Below, piece after piece: positions 29,777-39,724 of a DNA stretch of 39,724 nucleotides (positions within the stretch are counted from its first letter, which is position 1; every line of letters begins with the position of its first letter). The notes under the pieces were generated by a model. The model ran no database searches and was not told the origin of the DNA. It worked only from the letters and a program-made list of their open reading frames with translations. The DNA comes from Amphimedon queenslandica. Taxonomy: Eukaryota; Porifera; Demospongiae; Haplosclerida; Niphatidae. The translations under genes were made by a program, and so were the position numbers. The stretch is taken from the NCBI RefSeq assembly GCF_000090795.2, contig NW_003546409.1, forward strand, positions 96,122-135,845, in the 5' to 3' direction.

Positions 29777-31948
29777 CATACTTTACTGATGTCAATGGTT
29801 CTAAGGTCCATCTTGGCATTCTTGATACTCCATTTAATGCTCCTCCTGTCAGTGGGGTCGTCCCACGTATAGTGCAAAGCCTCACCAGGTACAAGGGAAT
29901 AGACACGAGGGGAAGAACTCCTAATGAATATTAAATAAGGACATGAAATATTCTTTCCGAAAATGTAATGGGAATTGGGGCCAATTTATGAAAATAACTA
30001 TGCATGATAACCATGGGCTATAGCCTTGAGATTTTGGCTCATTTCTTAAAATGGCCGTAACTTAAAAAGTTGAAGTCGGAATCAGCTCAAACTTGCTACA
30101 CAGCATAAGTACATCAATATGTATCAGAAAATGTAATAAAAATTGGGGGTGATTTCGGAGTCATTTTTTGGAAAAAACCATGGGCTATAGCCTTGGGTAT
30201 TTTACAGATTTTGGCTCATTTTTTAAAATGGCCGTAACTTGAAAAGTTAAAGTCAGAATCACCTCAAATTTTCTACACAGCATAAGTACATCAATATGTA
30301 TCAGAAAATGTAATAAAAATTTGGGGTGATTTGGAGCCATTTTTATCAGTAACATCAATATGTATCAGAAATGTGATAAGAGGGTGGAGCATTTACTTGA
30401 TATCTTGTTTAAACACTACTGTTGCATCAGTCAGCAAGTTAATAAACTGAACTGGAGTACAAGTTTCATAATATGACGAAAAACTTATAATATTAGAACT
30501 CTCGGTTTCCTGAACGTCGACAATAAGAACAGTGGGCTAAAGAGGAAAAGAGAGCATAGTAAAAATAATGGTGAATAACCCACAAGTACATATGCAGCTG
30601 AAAATATTGGCAGGAAATTAATATTAGCAAATTGGTAGTTGCAGTAAGCACCAGCTGTCAATATAAAATATACTATTTTGTTTAAATCTACAAGCATGTC
30701 CAATATCACGTGGTCTAGTATATCATCAATATAAAATCCGAAATCCAATAATTGTATGTCCTTTTTAAAAATGAAACTCACACCAATATAACTCCAGCTG
30801 CACGATATAATATTACAATCCCTCCCTCCCTCCCTCTCTCACTTTATTTGTCAGTTTTAGTACAATTGAATCAGTTTTCTTGTAATTAAATAAAACGCTC
30901 CGACAATCCTTTCCGACCGTCACGTAAAGACGAGATGAATCCACCAGCGGCCAAAAGGGAACCACCTGTCCCTTCGGAACGAGAGTCCCTTCTCCGGAGC
31001 CTCTTTCTTCGTGAATAGTAACATCAGTCTACATAGAGAAGGTTGGACACGGTACATTTTATGCAATTTATTTTTTATTTATTTTTATTTTATTTTTAAT
31101 TTATTTTTATGCAAAATCTTTTATGTGCTATATACCGTATGCAGTAAAAACTGGGCTTGAGGTAAAACAGTGCTACATGTACATGTGCGTCACATGCAGG
31201 TCACATGACTTACTTGGGTGTGGTTTGAGAGAAGGTAATAAGGCGTGACTATGACTAGTTTTGAGAGAGTAAATTTTGAGAGCTGAACAGCTACTCCAAA
31301 CTAAAGACAAGAAATACAACATGACACAAACTTGTCAAAAAAAGCTGTTTTATTCTCTCCCTCCCTCCTTCCCTCTCCCTCCCTCCTTCCCTCTCCCTCT
31401 CCCCTCTCTCTCTTTCTCCCCCTCCCTCCTCTCTCTCTCCCCCTCCCTCCTCTCTCCCTCTCTCTCTTACATGATTGACAATGCTAGTATTAGGTAGTCT
31501 GGAGTGGTAGCGTCCGCTGGTTCCAACTGCTTGCAATGAAATGGAACTGGACCAGTCGGTTTTGCTGCCTCTGGTTGTATATGAGGAGAGATTGATCTAA
31601 AACAAACAGAAATAATGAATATGTAGAGTGTAGCCTCTATATAATGGACACTGTGGTACAAGAAAGTGTCTCTGTTATACAGGTGTCCTTTATGTGGAGG
31701 TTATTTTATACAGTAAGGAATGTAATTGGTACACTAGGTGCTGTCCGTTAAATGGAGGTGTATGCTATAGAGAGTGTCCATTAAAAGGGGCTATACTGTA
31801 CATGTACATTTAGAATACAAGTATTTTATACCTTGCAGTGTTTCTTATCTTCACAGGACAACATAATGAAATCGTCTCCAGGCTGATGCTTAAATATTTT
31901 ACCAGACTTGTCGTCCTAATAATAATAAAAATAATAATAATAATAACA

Positions 31949-31983
<35 letters not shown>

Positions 31984-34900
31984 ACTTACTACCACTACTA
32001 CTAATGCAAATTACTAATGTAGATACAACATACCTTGTATTCAAGTGTCAGTCCAGTTTTATTAATCATCCAGTAGGGGCAGTACAAGCTCAGCCTGTGG
32101 TAGCCATGGTCCTCATGCAATAAATACATAGTCTGGGAAGGAAGGAGGAGGAGGGAAGACAGATTATATGGAAAAGTAGAGAATTTTTAAAGTTGCAATA
32201 GTACAGGGATTTTGGTCAAATGTCGTCAAAAATTGACAGGAAAAAAATTCTCCATTTTTTGTAATTTTTTCTGAAACATATACTGTACATGTTCTTATGC
32301 TTTGCATCAATTTTGAGCTTATTCTGATCAAATTTGAATCTTTTTTACAAATATTTCAAGTTGCTCAAAAATGGGCCAAAATTCGTCAAAAATAACTAGG
32401 AGAGAATTCTCAATTTTTATACATTTTCCTGATACACATACATGTCCTTATGCTGTGTATTAAGTTTGAGCTGATTCTTATCAAGTTTGGATTTTTTATA
32501 AATTTTTAAAAGTTGATCCAAAAGCCATATTTCTTATACATGTACATGTACATACATGTATGTAACATACTATTGGTGATCTGTCTCTCCCAATGAGGAA
32601 ATCAATTTCACTAGGAAACGGGTACGGCAATGGAAATGTACCAATCATGTCTTCCTTAGGCAACTAGAAAAGAATCGAATAATTAATACGATAACAACAG
32701 GGTCATACCCATAATAAAATAATTAATAATAATAATTTACATGTGTATATATTAATGAATCTTACTGTAACGACTAGTTTAGGTGGTTTTCCAGTGTCGA
32801 GGTAATACAGCTCGTGTGTCTGTCCAGGGTTTAGAGTAAAAGGCTCAAACTTTCCATCCTTAGAAAGAAAATACAATAAATAATAAATTAAATAATTTTT
32901 CACTTTATTAAAAATGCGTGTACATGCACAAAGAGATCTTACCTCTGTTTCTATGCTAACGACACTCGGGAGCAAATTTTGAAGGACGACAAGAGGATAA
33001 ACGTGAAACAGGTGATGAGGATAAACCCCCTCCTTTAGCCCTCTCTGACCTTTGAAACGCTCCTCTTCCACTATCACCTAGAAAGTAGAAGAAACCATAG
33101 CAACGGTAGCCACGGAGACTGTATCAACATACCCGTAGGTTGAATGGTTGCGAAGGGGTGGAGCAGGAAAGGTCAATTTGTTTTTGACCTTTTATTGACT
33201 GCCAATCTAAGTAAGGTTTGCTGCCTCCATGACTAAAAAAATAATTAAAAAAATTAAGAGTAAAAATCTCAACCTTCTCCCTCAATCTCTCAACAATAAA
33301 TTTAAGAGTAAAAATTTAAAAATAAGAGTAAAAATTTAATAATAAGAGTAAAAATTAAAGTGCATAAAAATCTCCCCTTCTCCCTCTCTCCTCTTACCCC
33401 TCTAAAGTTGGTCTAATACATATTCCAAGGAGGAGCACTGATAAAGGTAGAGGATAGAGCTCGCCAGGTTCAAGAGTTTGAATTAATTTCGATTCTCCTT
33501 TTATCGGAGCCGAGAGTAACTCAATAGGCATCAACAAATGATTGTGAACCTAAAAATAATAATAATAATAATAACAACAACAACAACAACATTAATAATA
33601 ATAATAATGTTAGATCTAGTTGGAAGGTCAATATAACTAAAAATTGGAGATTTAAGGACAACTAGGCTAAATATGAAAAACAAAAAAAAAGCTAAAAATT
33701 GGACATTTCAAGTAACCTAGACTAAATATAAAAGACCAAAAGTCTCCTAAACTCCCCCTATATCTAACAGTGATAATCATGATTAGTACATACTTGTACA
33801 GAAGATCTTATGTTAATGTTATTCTTTGCTCCATTGACAGTGACATCAACAACCACACTGGCATTAGGACTTAATGTTGACTAAAAACAACAACAACAAT
33901 AAATAACAACAACAACAATAATAACGAAGTGCTGTACTAATGCTGGTCACATGTTTATCACATGCTTCATTTACTTGTTCAGCTGCCACCAGTTGATAGT
34001 AATAGGCCCCAGGCACATCAATGGGTACAGATTGAAGAGGAAGGAATGAAGAATCAACCTAAAGATAGAGATAAAGGTTACTAGTATATTATCTATAATG
34101 ATAATAGTTTGAGGAAATGGAGATGGTGATAAGAATGAAGAGAATCAAAAATAGCTTAGAACAATATCAATATCAATATCAGTATCAATATCAGTATCAG
34201 ATTAGCTTACAACAATATCAACATTTGCGGTCTCTTTAACAGCTGGCGTCACAAGAGAAGCATAAGAAATGTGGCCCAAGTCTCTCCTGAAAATCAAATC
34301 AACAAATTCATTGTATTGAACTTGAACACTCTCAGCTGGCTTTGGAAACTGCACATGCACAGAAAATTAAAAATATTATTTTAAAAAACAAACTTTGAGT
34401 GATTCTCCTGGTGTTATTACTAGCTCATTATACTTAGGACCAAGCTAAGGAGATAAAGGAAGATACACATACACATGTACATGTATACTGTATAACACTT
34501 TATTTTGGCGGCGCTTTATTTTGGCGATTTTGCTGTAAAATTGTAATTGGCGGTTTTTAATTTGGCGATTTTTGTGTACACGTGCATTACTGAGCATGCG
34601 CATTTAATGATTGGCGGTTTTAATATTGCGGATTCACCTTGCAAACCGCCAATCGCCAAAATAAAACTCCACCAAATTAAAGCATTATACGGAATCTTTA
34701 CCTTATTAGTGATAGTGAATGGAGCACCAGTTAGTGATTGTACATTAACATTACCCTCAACTTTCTTACCATACTCTTTTGAATAAGCCTATATTAATAA
34801 ATAAAAGACACGCCTTTCGCTAAATGGGTGGGGTCAACCAAGCCCACCTCAGCCAAATCTTTAATGAGTTGGATAGAAGTCCGAGTGATGGTGATCTGGA

Positions 34901-37900
34901 GTGGATCAGTGGCTTTTAGTTCTATGAGGAACTTTGGTTCAAGGACAGGAGGAGGGCCATCACTGGAGAGAGATCCGAGACTGGAGGATGGAGATAAAGT
35001 AGGAGAGACAAATGACCGAGTGACCTGGAAAAGAGAGAGGGAGAGAAAGAGAGGGGGGGGGGGCAAGGGAGAAAAAGATAAAGATATTAAAAAATTAAAA
35101 TGATAAAAGAGATACATTTTCAGAAAAAAATTCGCACATGCTGTTTTTGGGGACAAGTTTAAAACCATGAAGGCATTTAGAATTGTCATTAAAGAAGTTA
35201 CTGCAGTAATTAATCCATTTAGTTCTGACATTAGTCACAACACAGCCACAATAGTAAGTCATTATTTATACATGTACATGTACCTCTAGATTAATCCTCC
35301 ATGCTTGTAGTCTTTTATCACTAAGCTCCAATGGCTCCAGTAATGGCTCCCAAACTGATACCGACTGATTGAAATATGAGGCCTCAACATTAGCGTCACC
35401 AGTTACACGCATCTGTAATCAGAATCATTGCGTTAAGACTGCGTTAAAATGATGCTAAAATCACTAATAAGATTGCATTCAGGAATGTTAAAATTGCGTT
35501 AAACATGCATTAAAAACATGTTAAGGTCGTGTTAAGATTGCATTGATTTATAATAGAATTGGATTAACACTGCGTTACAAATGCATTAGCTATAATACCT
35601 ACCTGATAATTCCAGTCAAATACTTGGACAATGGCTTTTGCATTTAAAGACAACACCGGAACCCCTGGAGCTAAATCGGTCCCCTCAGTTTCCAACATTA
35701 ATTCAAAACCTTCCAATGTCAGCGTCAACTAAGAGAGAGAAAGAAAGAGAGAAGGAGGGAGAGCACAATGTAAAAACAGCTGTTATAGCCATTATCGTAC
35801 AGTTTGAGTTGGACAATCGCTGTCAGGGGAAACAGGTGCAAGGCTTGAACTAGACTCAGAATGAAGAGGAACTAAAAGAAGAGAGAAACATCAAATAATG
35901 GCTTCCATCTCAATCCCAAACCACTTGCTCTTCCTGTACTCTATACTTACCATCAAAGACGTACCACAGTTTGTTATATGGTACAGGTTTCTTCTCCCAC
36001 AGATCAGTTGGTGCTGGGGGTACCACTGGTTTATCCTATGGAGAATAATGAATATATAAAGAATATATGGGTAGTGTGGGCCCAATGGTGTCCTTAATAA
36101 AGAGGCTACACTGTACATGTATTAAGGACAGGTAGTGTGGGCCCAATGGTGTCCTTAATAAAGAGGCTACACTGTACATGTATTAAGGACAGGTAGTGTG
36201 GGCCCAATGGTGTTCTTAATAAAGAGGCTACACTGTACATGTATTAAGGACAGGTAGTGTGGGCCCAATGGTGTCCTTAATATGAGGATATCTTACAGTA
36301 ACGGCAGTGAGTGTTTTCACTGCGTGTATTATGAGTCTAACAATCGGTGGAGAGAGTTTCAGTGAAATGTTTTGAATGGATCCAGTAACATCCATTGATA
36401 GTATGTTATCCAATGGACCATACATTGAAATGGAGATACTCATAGGGAGAAGAACCTTGACAGGAGAGAGAGAGAAAGAGAAGTGAGAAAAAGAAAAAAA
36501 GGAGAAATATCGTAATATAATACAAGAGAAATAGGCTGGAACTCACTACTGATGTCGCTGTTTCAAGATCATAAAAAGAACAGGTGGTGACACCAAAATC
36601 AGCAATGTTGAATGTCGCCTGTTTCATGTTGCTCTCTGAACTAACTTTTAACTGAATGAAGGAAGAAACCTAGGGAGAGAGAGAGAGAGTGAAAGGGAGG
36701 GATAAATCACAGGCAGAATAAAAAGCTTGTTAGATATATATTTCTAACCTTCAGAACTAGTGCCTGTGGATTTGGTGTGTCCACATTTTCAATAATAGCA
36801 ACACGAAGGTTCTCTAACTTAGCTGTGACTTTTAGCGGAGGCAGAGTCTGTAATTTAGCCAAAACCCCATCACTAGCGCTAGTCTTTGTACTTTCCAAGG
36901 ATTTCTCTTTTTCAAGAACTGGTTCTGGATCTTTAGCTATGGCTCGGGGAGAATCAGGAAGCTCTTCAAGATTAGGAGGAGCAATCTGTTCTGATATTGA
37001 TTTGAAATAATCGCTGATCGTCTTTACAAAATTGATATCGCTCAATGCCAGGATTTCGTGTAGAGAGAGCAAAACTAAAAATAAAATAAAATAAATAAGT
37101 ATATCAATAAATATGTGTAAGAAAAATTAATAAAAACTGAGGGTGATTTTGGAGCCATTTTTTGGGAAAAAAAACCATGGGCTATAGTACACGCTTTTTT
37201 CAAAAATACGCTAATTTTTAAAATGCTCGAAACTCCAGAATTTATAGCTTAAATTATATAATAAATATATTGTACCTGAGTGTTCTTTGTTAATGGAGAG
37301 ATACTGCACCTTTAATATATGACGATCAATCTTTCCAGTATACGCATTCAGTGGGTTACTGGTATAATGTTGAATAACACGATTACTGAGAGAGAGAGGG
37401 AGAGGAAGAAAAATTTAAAAAATAAATAAAACAATTACAATGTACAAGCAAAACTTGTAGTGTAAAAAGGAACAAACATTATTCACATACATGTAATATA
37501 AAATTTTTACGGCTTACCCAGTATTTTTTTGCTGATTCTCTTCTTGCATATCAATCAACGCTAGGTCCTTAACTGCAGCATTTACATCGATATCATTGTT
37601 GCTATAGATACTGGTACATAACTCCGCCCCTATCAGCTCAAATGATGCCAGTCCTTTGTTTAACGGACTCAATGAAGAATCCTCCTATGACCATAAATCA
37701 CTTAATAGCTACTACTTAATAACCACCACTTAATAACTAGTACATAATAACTACTACTTAACAACTACTATTCAACTACTACCTTAAGGAGACAATTATT
37801 AGCGTGTACTTATTTTAGCGATTTTCATGAAACTGACATTTGGCTGGTACTTAATTTAGCGTTTTTGATCATTTGGTATTAATAACTTTTAGAAGAATGA

Positions 37901-38848
37901 AAGGGGCAAGCCTAAGCAAGCTATAAATTATGTGCTGTGATTTACATGTATGAGCAAGCAAAGCAATTGCACAAGTCTAAATACACTAATACAGTATATC
38001 TTGTTGCATTAATCTTGCTTAAATTGCTTCATCACTGACTCTGCAGCCATTAACATGTAAAGTTATCTTGCTTACAGTTAGAAGCAGTCACTGAACGAAG
38101 AAGATTGTCATCTGCTTTGTTAACCTAGGCTAACTGCTAGAGATGTCATTGGATAGCAGTTTAGTATTATCTTGCTCACTTGCTGACCGTTTGCTGCAAG
38201 CATAGATATCTATGCTGCAAGTAAGCTCAGACTTGCTGGCGGCCGCCATTTTATTATTGTGACCACACCCACTTTCAATGAGGAAATTAAAATTAGCGCA
38301 GACTTAAGTTAGCGATTTTTTTAAAATCGCTAAAATTCGCTAAATTAAATACCCGCAAACAATTGTCTCCTTAAGGTATTCAACTACTACTTAATAACCC
38401 AAGTTAATAACTGCTCATTAATAACCACTACTTATCCTTACTTGTTTTGGCTCATTTTTATAGAGAGCCAGCTGGAACTGAGCCAGGGATACATTAACGG
38501 TAGCAGCTCTGTACTTCTCCACTGGCTCCTCCTCACATTGGACTGGAGGAGGGGATGCTTCAGGTTCTGGTTCTGAGGAATGGAAACACGAGAATGGAAA
38601 CATGGGAATGGAAGATAGAAATGACAAAATAAGAATTTATCAAATCAAAATTCACCTGTGAGGACTTCCACAACTGCACCAGCAAACTGTCCGCTAACTT
38701 CATTGTAGTGAATTTTTAAAAATGAAGAATAATGTTTGAATTATGAATCATAATGAGTACCTTTCTTTTTGATGACAGGAACTATCGATTCCGCCATTGA
38801 AATACCCAACCTTATCACTGATTCAATATCATCCTGACCAAGTACCAC
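25933..38848 (-). CDS. VPS13: VPS13A/C-type bridge-like lipid transfer protein, C-terminal 1,933 codons
   Basis: Fifty exons with fully consistent phases (5802 nt). Transcript order begins 38761-38848, 38656-38697, 38442-38572, 37518-37684, 37276-37385, 36749-37074, 36547-36669, 36297-36455, 35951-36035, 35801-35871, 35603-35728, 35284-35412, 34848-35024. It continues through 34211-34348, 33398-33549, 32943-33077, 32034-32132, 31471-31596, 30843-31028, 29166-29391, 28849-29110 and 27466-27579, and ends 26663-26786, 26493-26610, 26263-26357, 26080-26212, 25933-26004. Family blocks: SVWEPLLEP, LYCPYWMINKTGL, AVGTSGRYH, the adaptor-binding region VVPFWPLVD and TWDDPTDRR, SDRDYSLHAKIGFVQ, the DH-like domain ILGLDVLGNPVKIVRGV and DLFYEPIK, and the terminal PH-like part VRPPRFIGRDGIIRPYS. 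VPS13 proteins move lipids between membranes at contact sites. The N-terminal channel half is outside the window. I did not find a UBA or lectin insert of the VPS13D type. Confidence 0.92.
27170..27240. repeat. (CCCT)n/(CT)n tract in a VPS13 intron
   Basis: It consists of repeated CCCTCCCTCC followed by CTCTCTCTCC, in the intron between exons 27252-27327 and 26930-27078. Confidence 0.85.
28381..28519. repeat. (GA)n microsatellite in a VPS13 intron
   Basis: A long GA/GGGA tract. The serine-leucine repeat open frames across it on the - strand are artefacts. Confidence 0.95.
29700..29776. repeat. (ATT)n microsatellite in a VPS13 intron
   Basis: Repeated ATT with a few ATC and GTT variants. A similar (AAT)n tract lies at 31918-31980 and shorter ones at 33551-33607. 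Confidence 0.95.
29940..30380 (+). repeat. 177-bp satellite-like repeat in a VPS13 intron
   Basis: Units have TAAG at 30106 and 30283 (177 nt apart) plus partial units on both sides. They carry the core words CATCAATATGTATCAGAAAA and CATGGGCTATAGCCTTGGGT. Confidence 0.88.
31350..31468. repeat. (CCCT)n / (CT)n tract in a VPS13 intron
   Basis: Pyrimidine-only low-complexity DNA separating exons 31214-31300 and 31471-31596. On the - strand it is purine-rich and lies just after the 31471-31596 exon. Confidence 0.9.
31625..31810. mobile_element. Small element with imperfect inverted ends
   Basis: GTAGCCTCTATATAATGGAC at the left is mirrored by GTCCATTAAAAGGGGCTATA at the right, with further GTGTCC/GGACAC words inside. 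The same end sequence is related to the 61-bp tandem unit at 36071. There is no coding capacity. Confidence 0.6.
32160..32530 (-). repeat. Diverged antisense members of the 177-bp repeat family
   Basis: Two units about 154 nt apart in a VPS13 intron carry GAGAATTCTC, GATACACATACATGTCCTTA and TTTGAGCTGATTCTTATCAA, the reverse-orientation equivalents of the satellite core. Confidence 0.65.
34488..34692. mobile_element. MITE related to 20431-20769 in a VPS13 intron
   Basis: The ends CTGTATAACACTTTATTTTG and TTAAAGCATTATACGG are imperfect inverted repeats. The interior is built of TTTTGGCGG and CCGCCAA words. It lies between exons 34394-34444 and 34702-34788. Confidence 0.7.
36071..36285. repeat. 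61-bp tandem repeat, about 3.5 units, in a VPS13 intron
   Basis: GTAGTGTGGGCCCAATGG recurs at 36071, 36132, 36193 and 36254. Each unit contains TTAATAAAGAGGCTACACTG and ATTAAGGACA, words also seen at the ends of the small element at 31625-31810. Confidence 0.93.
37130..37240 (+). repeat. Single partial unit of the 177-bp repeat in a VPS13 intron
   Basis: GGGTGATTTTGGAGCCATTT, then CCATGGGCTATAG, then AAAATGCTCGAAACTC. Only the second half of a unit is recognisable. Confidence 0.7.
37782..38376. mobile_element. 595-bp TA-flanked inverted-repeat element in a VPS13 intron
   Basis: The ends CCTTAAGGAGACAATT and AATTGTCTCCTTAAGG are perfect 16-bp inverted repeats with TA on both sides. Subterminal TTAGCGATTTT / AAAATCGCTAA words are also inverted. 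There is no coding capacity. It accounts for most of the intron between exons 38442-38572 and 37518-37684. Confidence 0.88.
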
Positions 38849-38868
38849 CTAATGCAAAATGAATGCAA

Positions 38869-39690
38869 CATAAGTACATCAATATGTATCAGAAAATGTA
38901 ATAAAAATTGGGGGTGATTTCGGAGCCATTTTTTGGAAAAAACCATGGGCTATAGCCTTGGGTATTTTTCAGACTTTGGCTCATCTTTTAAAATGGCCAT
39001 AACTCAAAAAATTGAAGTCGGAATAAGCTCAAACTTTCTACACAGCATAAGGACATCAATATGTATCAGAAAATGTAATAAAAATTAGGGGTGATTTCGG
39101 AGCCATTTTTTGGAAAAAACCATGGGCTATAGCCTTGGGTATTTATCAAATTTTGGCTCAATTCTTAAAATGGCCATAACTCAAAAAATTAAAGTCGGAA
39201 TCAGTTCAAACTTTCTACATAGCATAAGTACATCAATATGTATCAGAAAATGTAATAAAAATTTGGGGTGATTTCGGAGCCATTTTTTGGAAAAAACCAT
39301 GGGCTATAGCCTTGGGTATTTTTCAGATTTTGGCTCATTTTTTAAAATGGCCACAACTCGAAAAATTGAAGTCGGAATCAGTTCAAACTTTCTACACAGC
39401 ATAAGTACATCAATATGTATCAGAAAATGTAATAAAAATTGGGGGTGATTTCGGAGCCATTTTTTTGCAAAAAAAAACATGGGCTATAGCCTTGGGTATT
39501 TTTCAGATTTTGGCCCATTTTTTAAAATGGCCGTAACTCGAAAAATTGAAGTCGGAATTAGCTCAAACTTTCTACACAGCATAAGTACATCAATATGTAT
39601 CAGAAAATGTAATAAAAATTGGGGGTGATTTCAGGAGTCATTTTTTGAAAAAAAACTATGGACTATAGCATTGGGTATTTTTCAGATTTA
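38869..39690 (+). repeat. 177-bp satellite array, about 4.6 units, upstream of the visible VPS13 exons
   Basis: The TAAG in the core of each unit is at 38871, 39048, 39225, 39402 and 39582, giving periods of 177, 177, 177 and 180. It probably lies in the intron before exon 38761-38848. The last 34 bases (39691-39724) leave the array and could start an exon on the - strand, but this cannot be decided here. Confidence 0.92.
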
Positions 39691-39724
39691 AAGCCATGCC
39701 ACAAGTACAGCGCCACATGTAGTT

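Noticed and set aside
30786-30799. A 14-nt micro-exon in VPS13 (AG-CTGGAGTTATATTG-GT)
   Set aside because: Its length would break the reading phase between exons 30843-31028 and 30397-30536, which join correctly without it.
36071-36285. CRISPR-like array
   Set aside because: The repeats are contiguous 61-bp units without unique spacers, inside a eukaryotic intron.
39691-39724. Possible next VPS13 exon at the right edge
   Set aside because: Too little sequence and no decisive splice signal or family match.
1-39724. tRNA, rRNA or other structured RNA genes
   Set aside because: No cloverleaf, A/B box pair or rRNA-like conserved block was noticed on either strand. Hairpins found are better explained as inverted repeats of elements.

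Overview
This is animal nuclear DNA, most likely from a demosponge of the Amphimedon type. That is an inference from protein character, AT-rich non-coding DNA, many very short introns (42-100 nt), dense gene packing, abundant (GA)n/(CT)n tracts and many small terminal-inverted-repeat elements. One run of N (24229-24518) shows a draft assembly. Gene models were built by hand from splice signals, reading phase and remembered family sequences; no search was run.

Layout. (1) 47-2567, + strand: the 3' twelve exons of ABHD16A, a phosphatidylserine lipase. (2) 2892-3527, + strand: an unrecognised single-exon protein with two membrane segments. (3) 3639-6089, - strand: a broken duplicate of the 3' half of WDPCP. 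(4) 7535-9071: a fibrinogen-related protein gene (FReP-A, - strand) head-to-head with an orphan FReP first exon. (5) 9206-22598, - strand: the complete WDPCP (Fritz) gene, 19 exons and 753 codons plus stop, all phases consistent. Its intron 7 (13026-20889, 7864 nt) holds four more FReP genes (B and C on -, D and E on +) and another orphan first exon. (6) 22793-25190, - strand: SLC35F6, with two possible C-terminal ends. (7) 25933-38848, - strand: the C-terminal 1,933 codons plus stop, in 50 exons, of a VPS13A/C-type lipid-transfer protein whose 5' part lies beyond the window.

The most unusual part is 3.5-20 kb. A module made of the 3' half of WDPCP, a FReP and a divergent FReP first exon has been duplicated in tandem, so a family of secreted fibrinogen-domain lectins has expanded inside and beside a ciliary/planar-polarity gene. 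The FReP paralogues share nearly identical signal peptides, 5' halves of the fibrinogen domain, UTRs and 42/43-nt introns. They differ mainly around the predicted ligand pocket next to the calcium site. This pattern suggests a diversifying recognition repertoire, which is an inference.

Non-coding content: a 177-bp satellite-like repeat at four main loci in one orientation, a diverged relative at other sites, two hAT-type MITEs with exact 8-bp target duplications, several TA-flanked MITEs, long hairpins and microsatellites. No tRNA, rRNA or CRISPR was seen.
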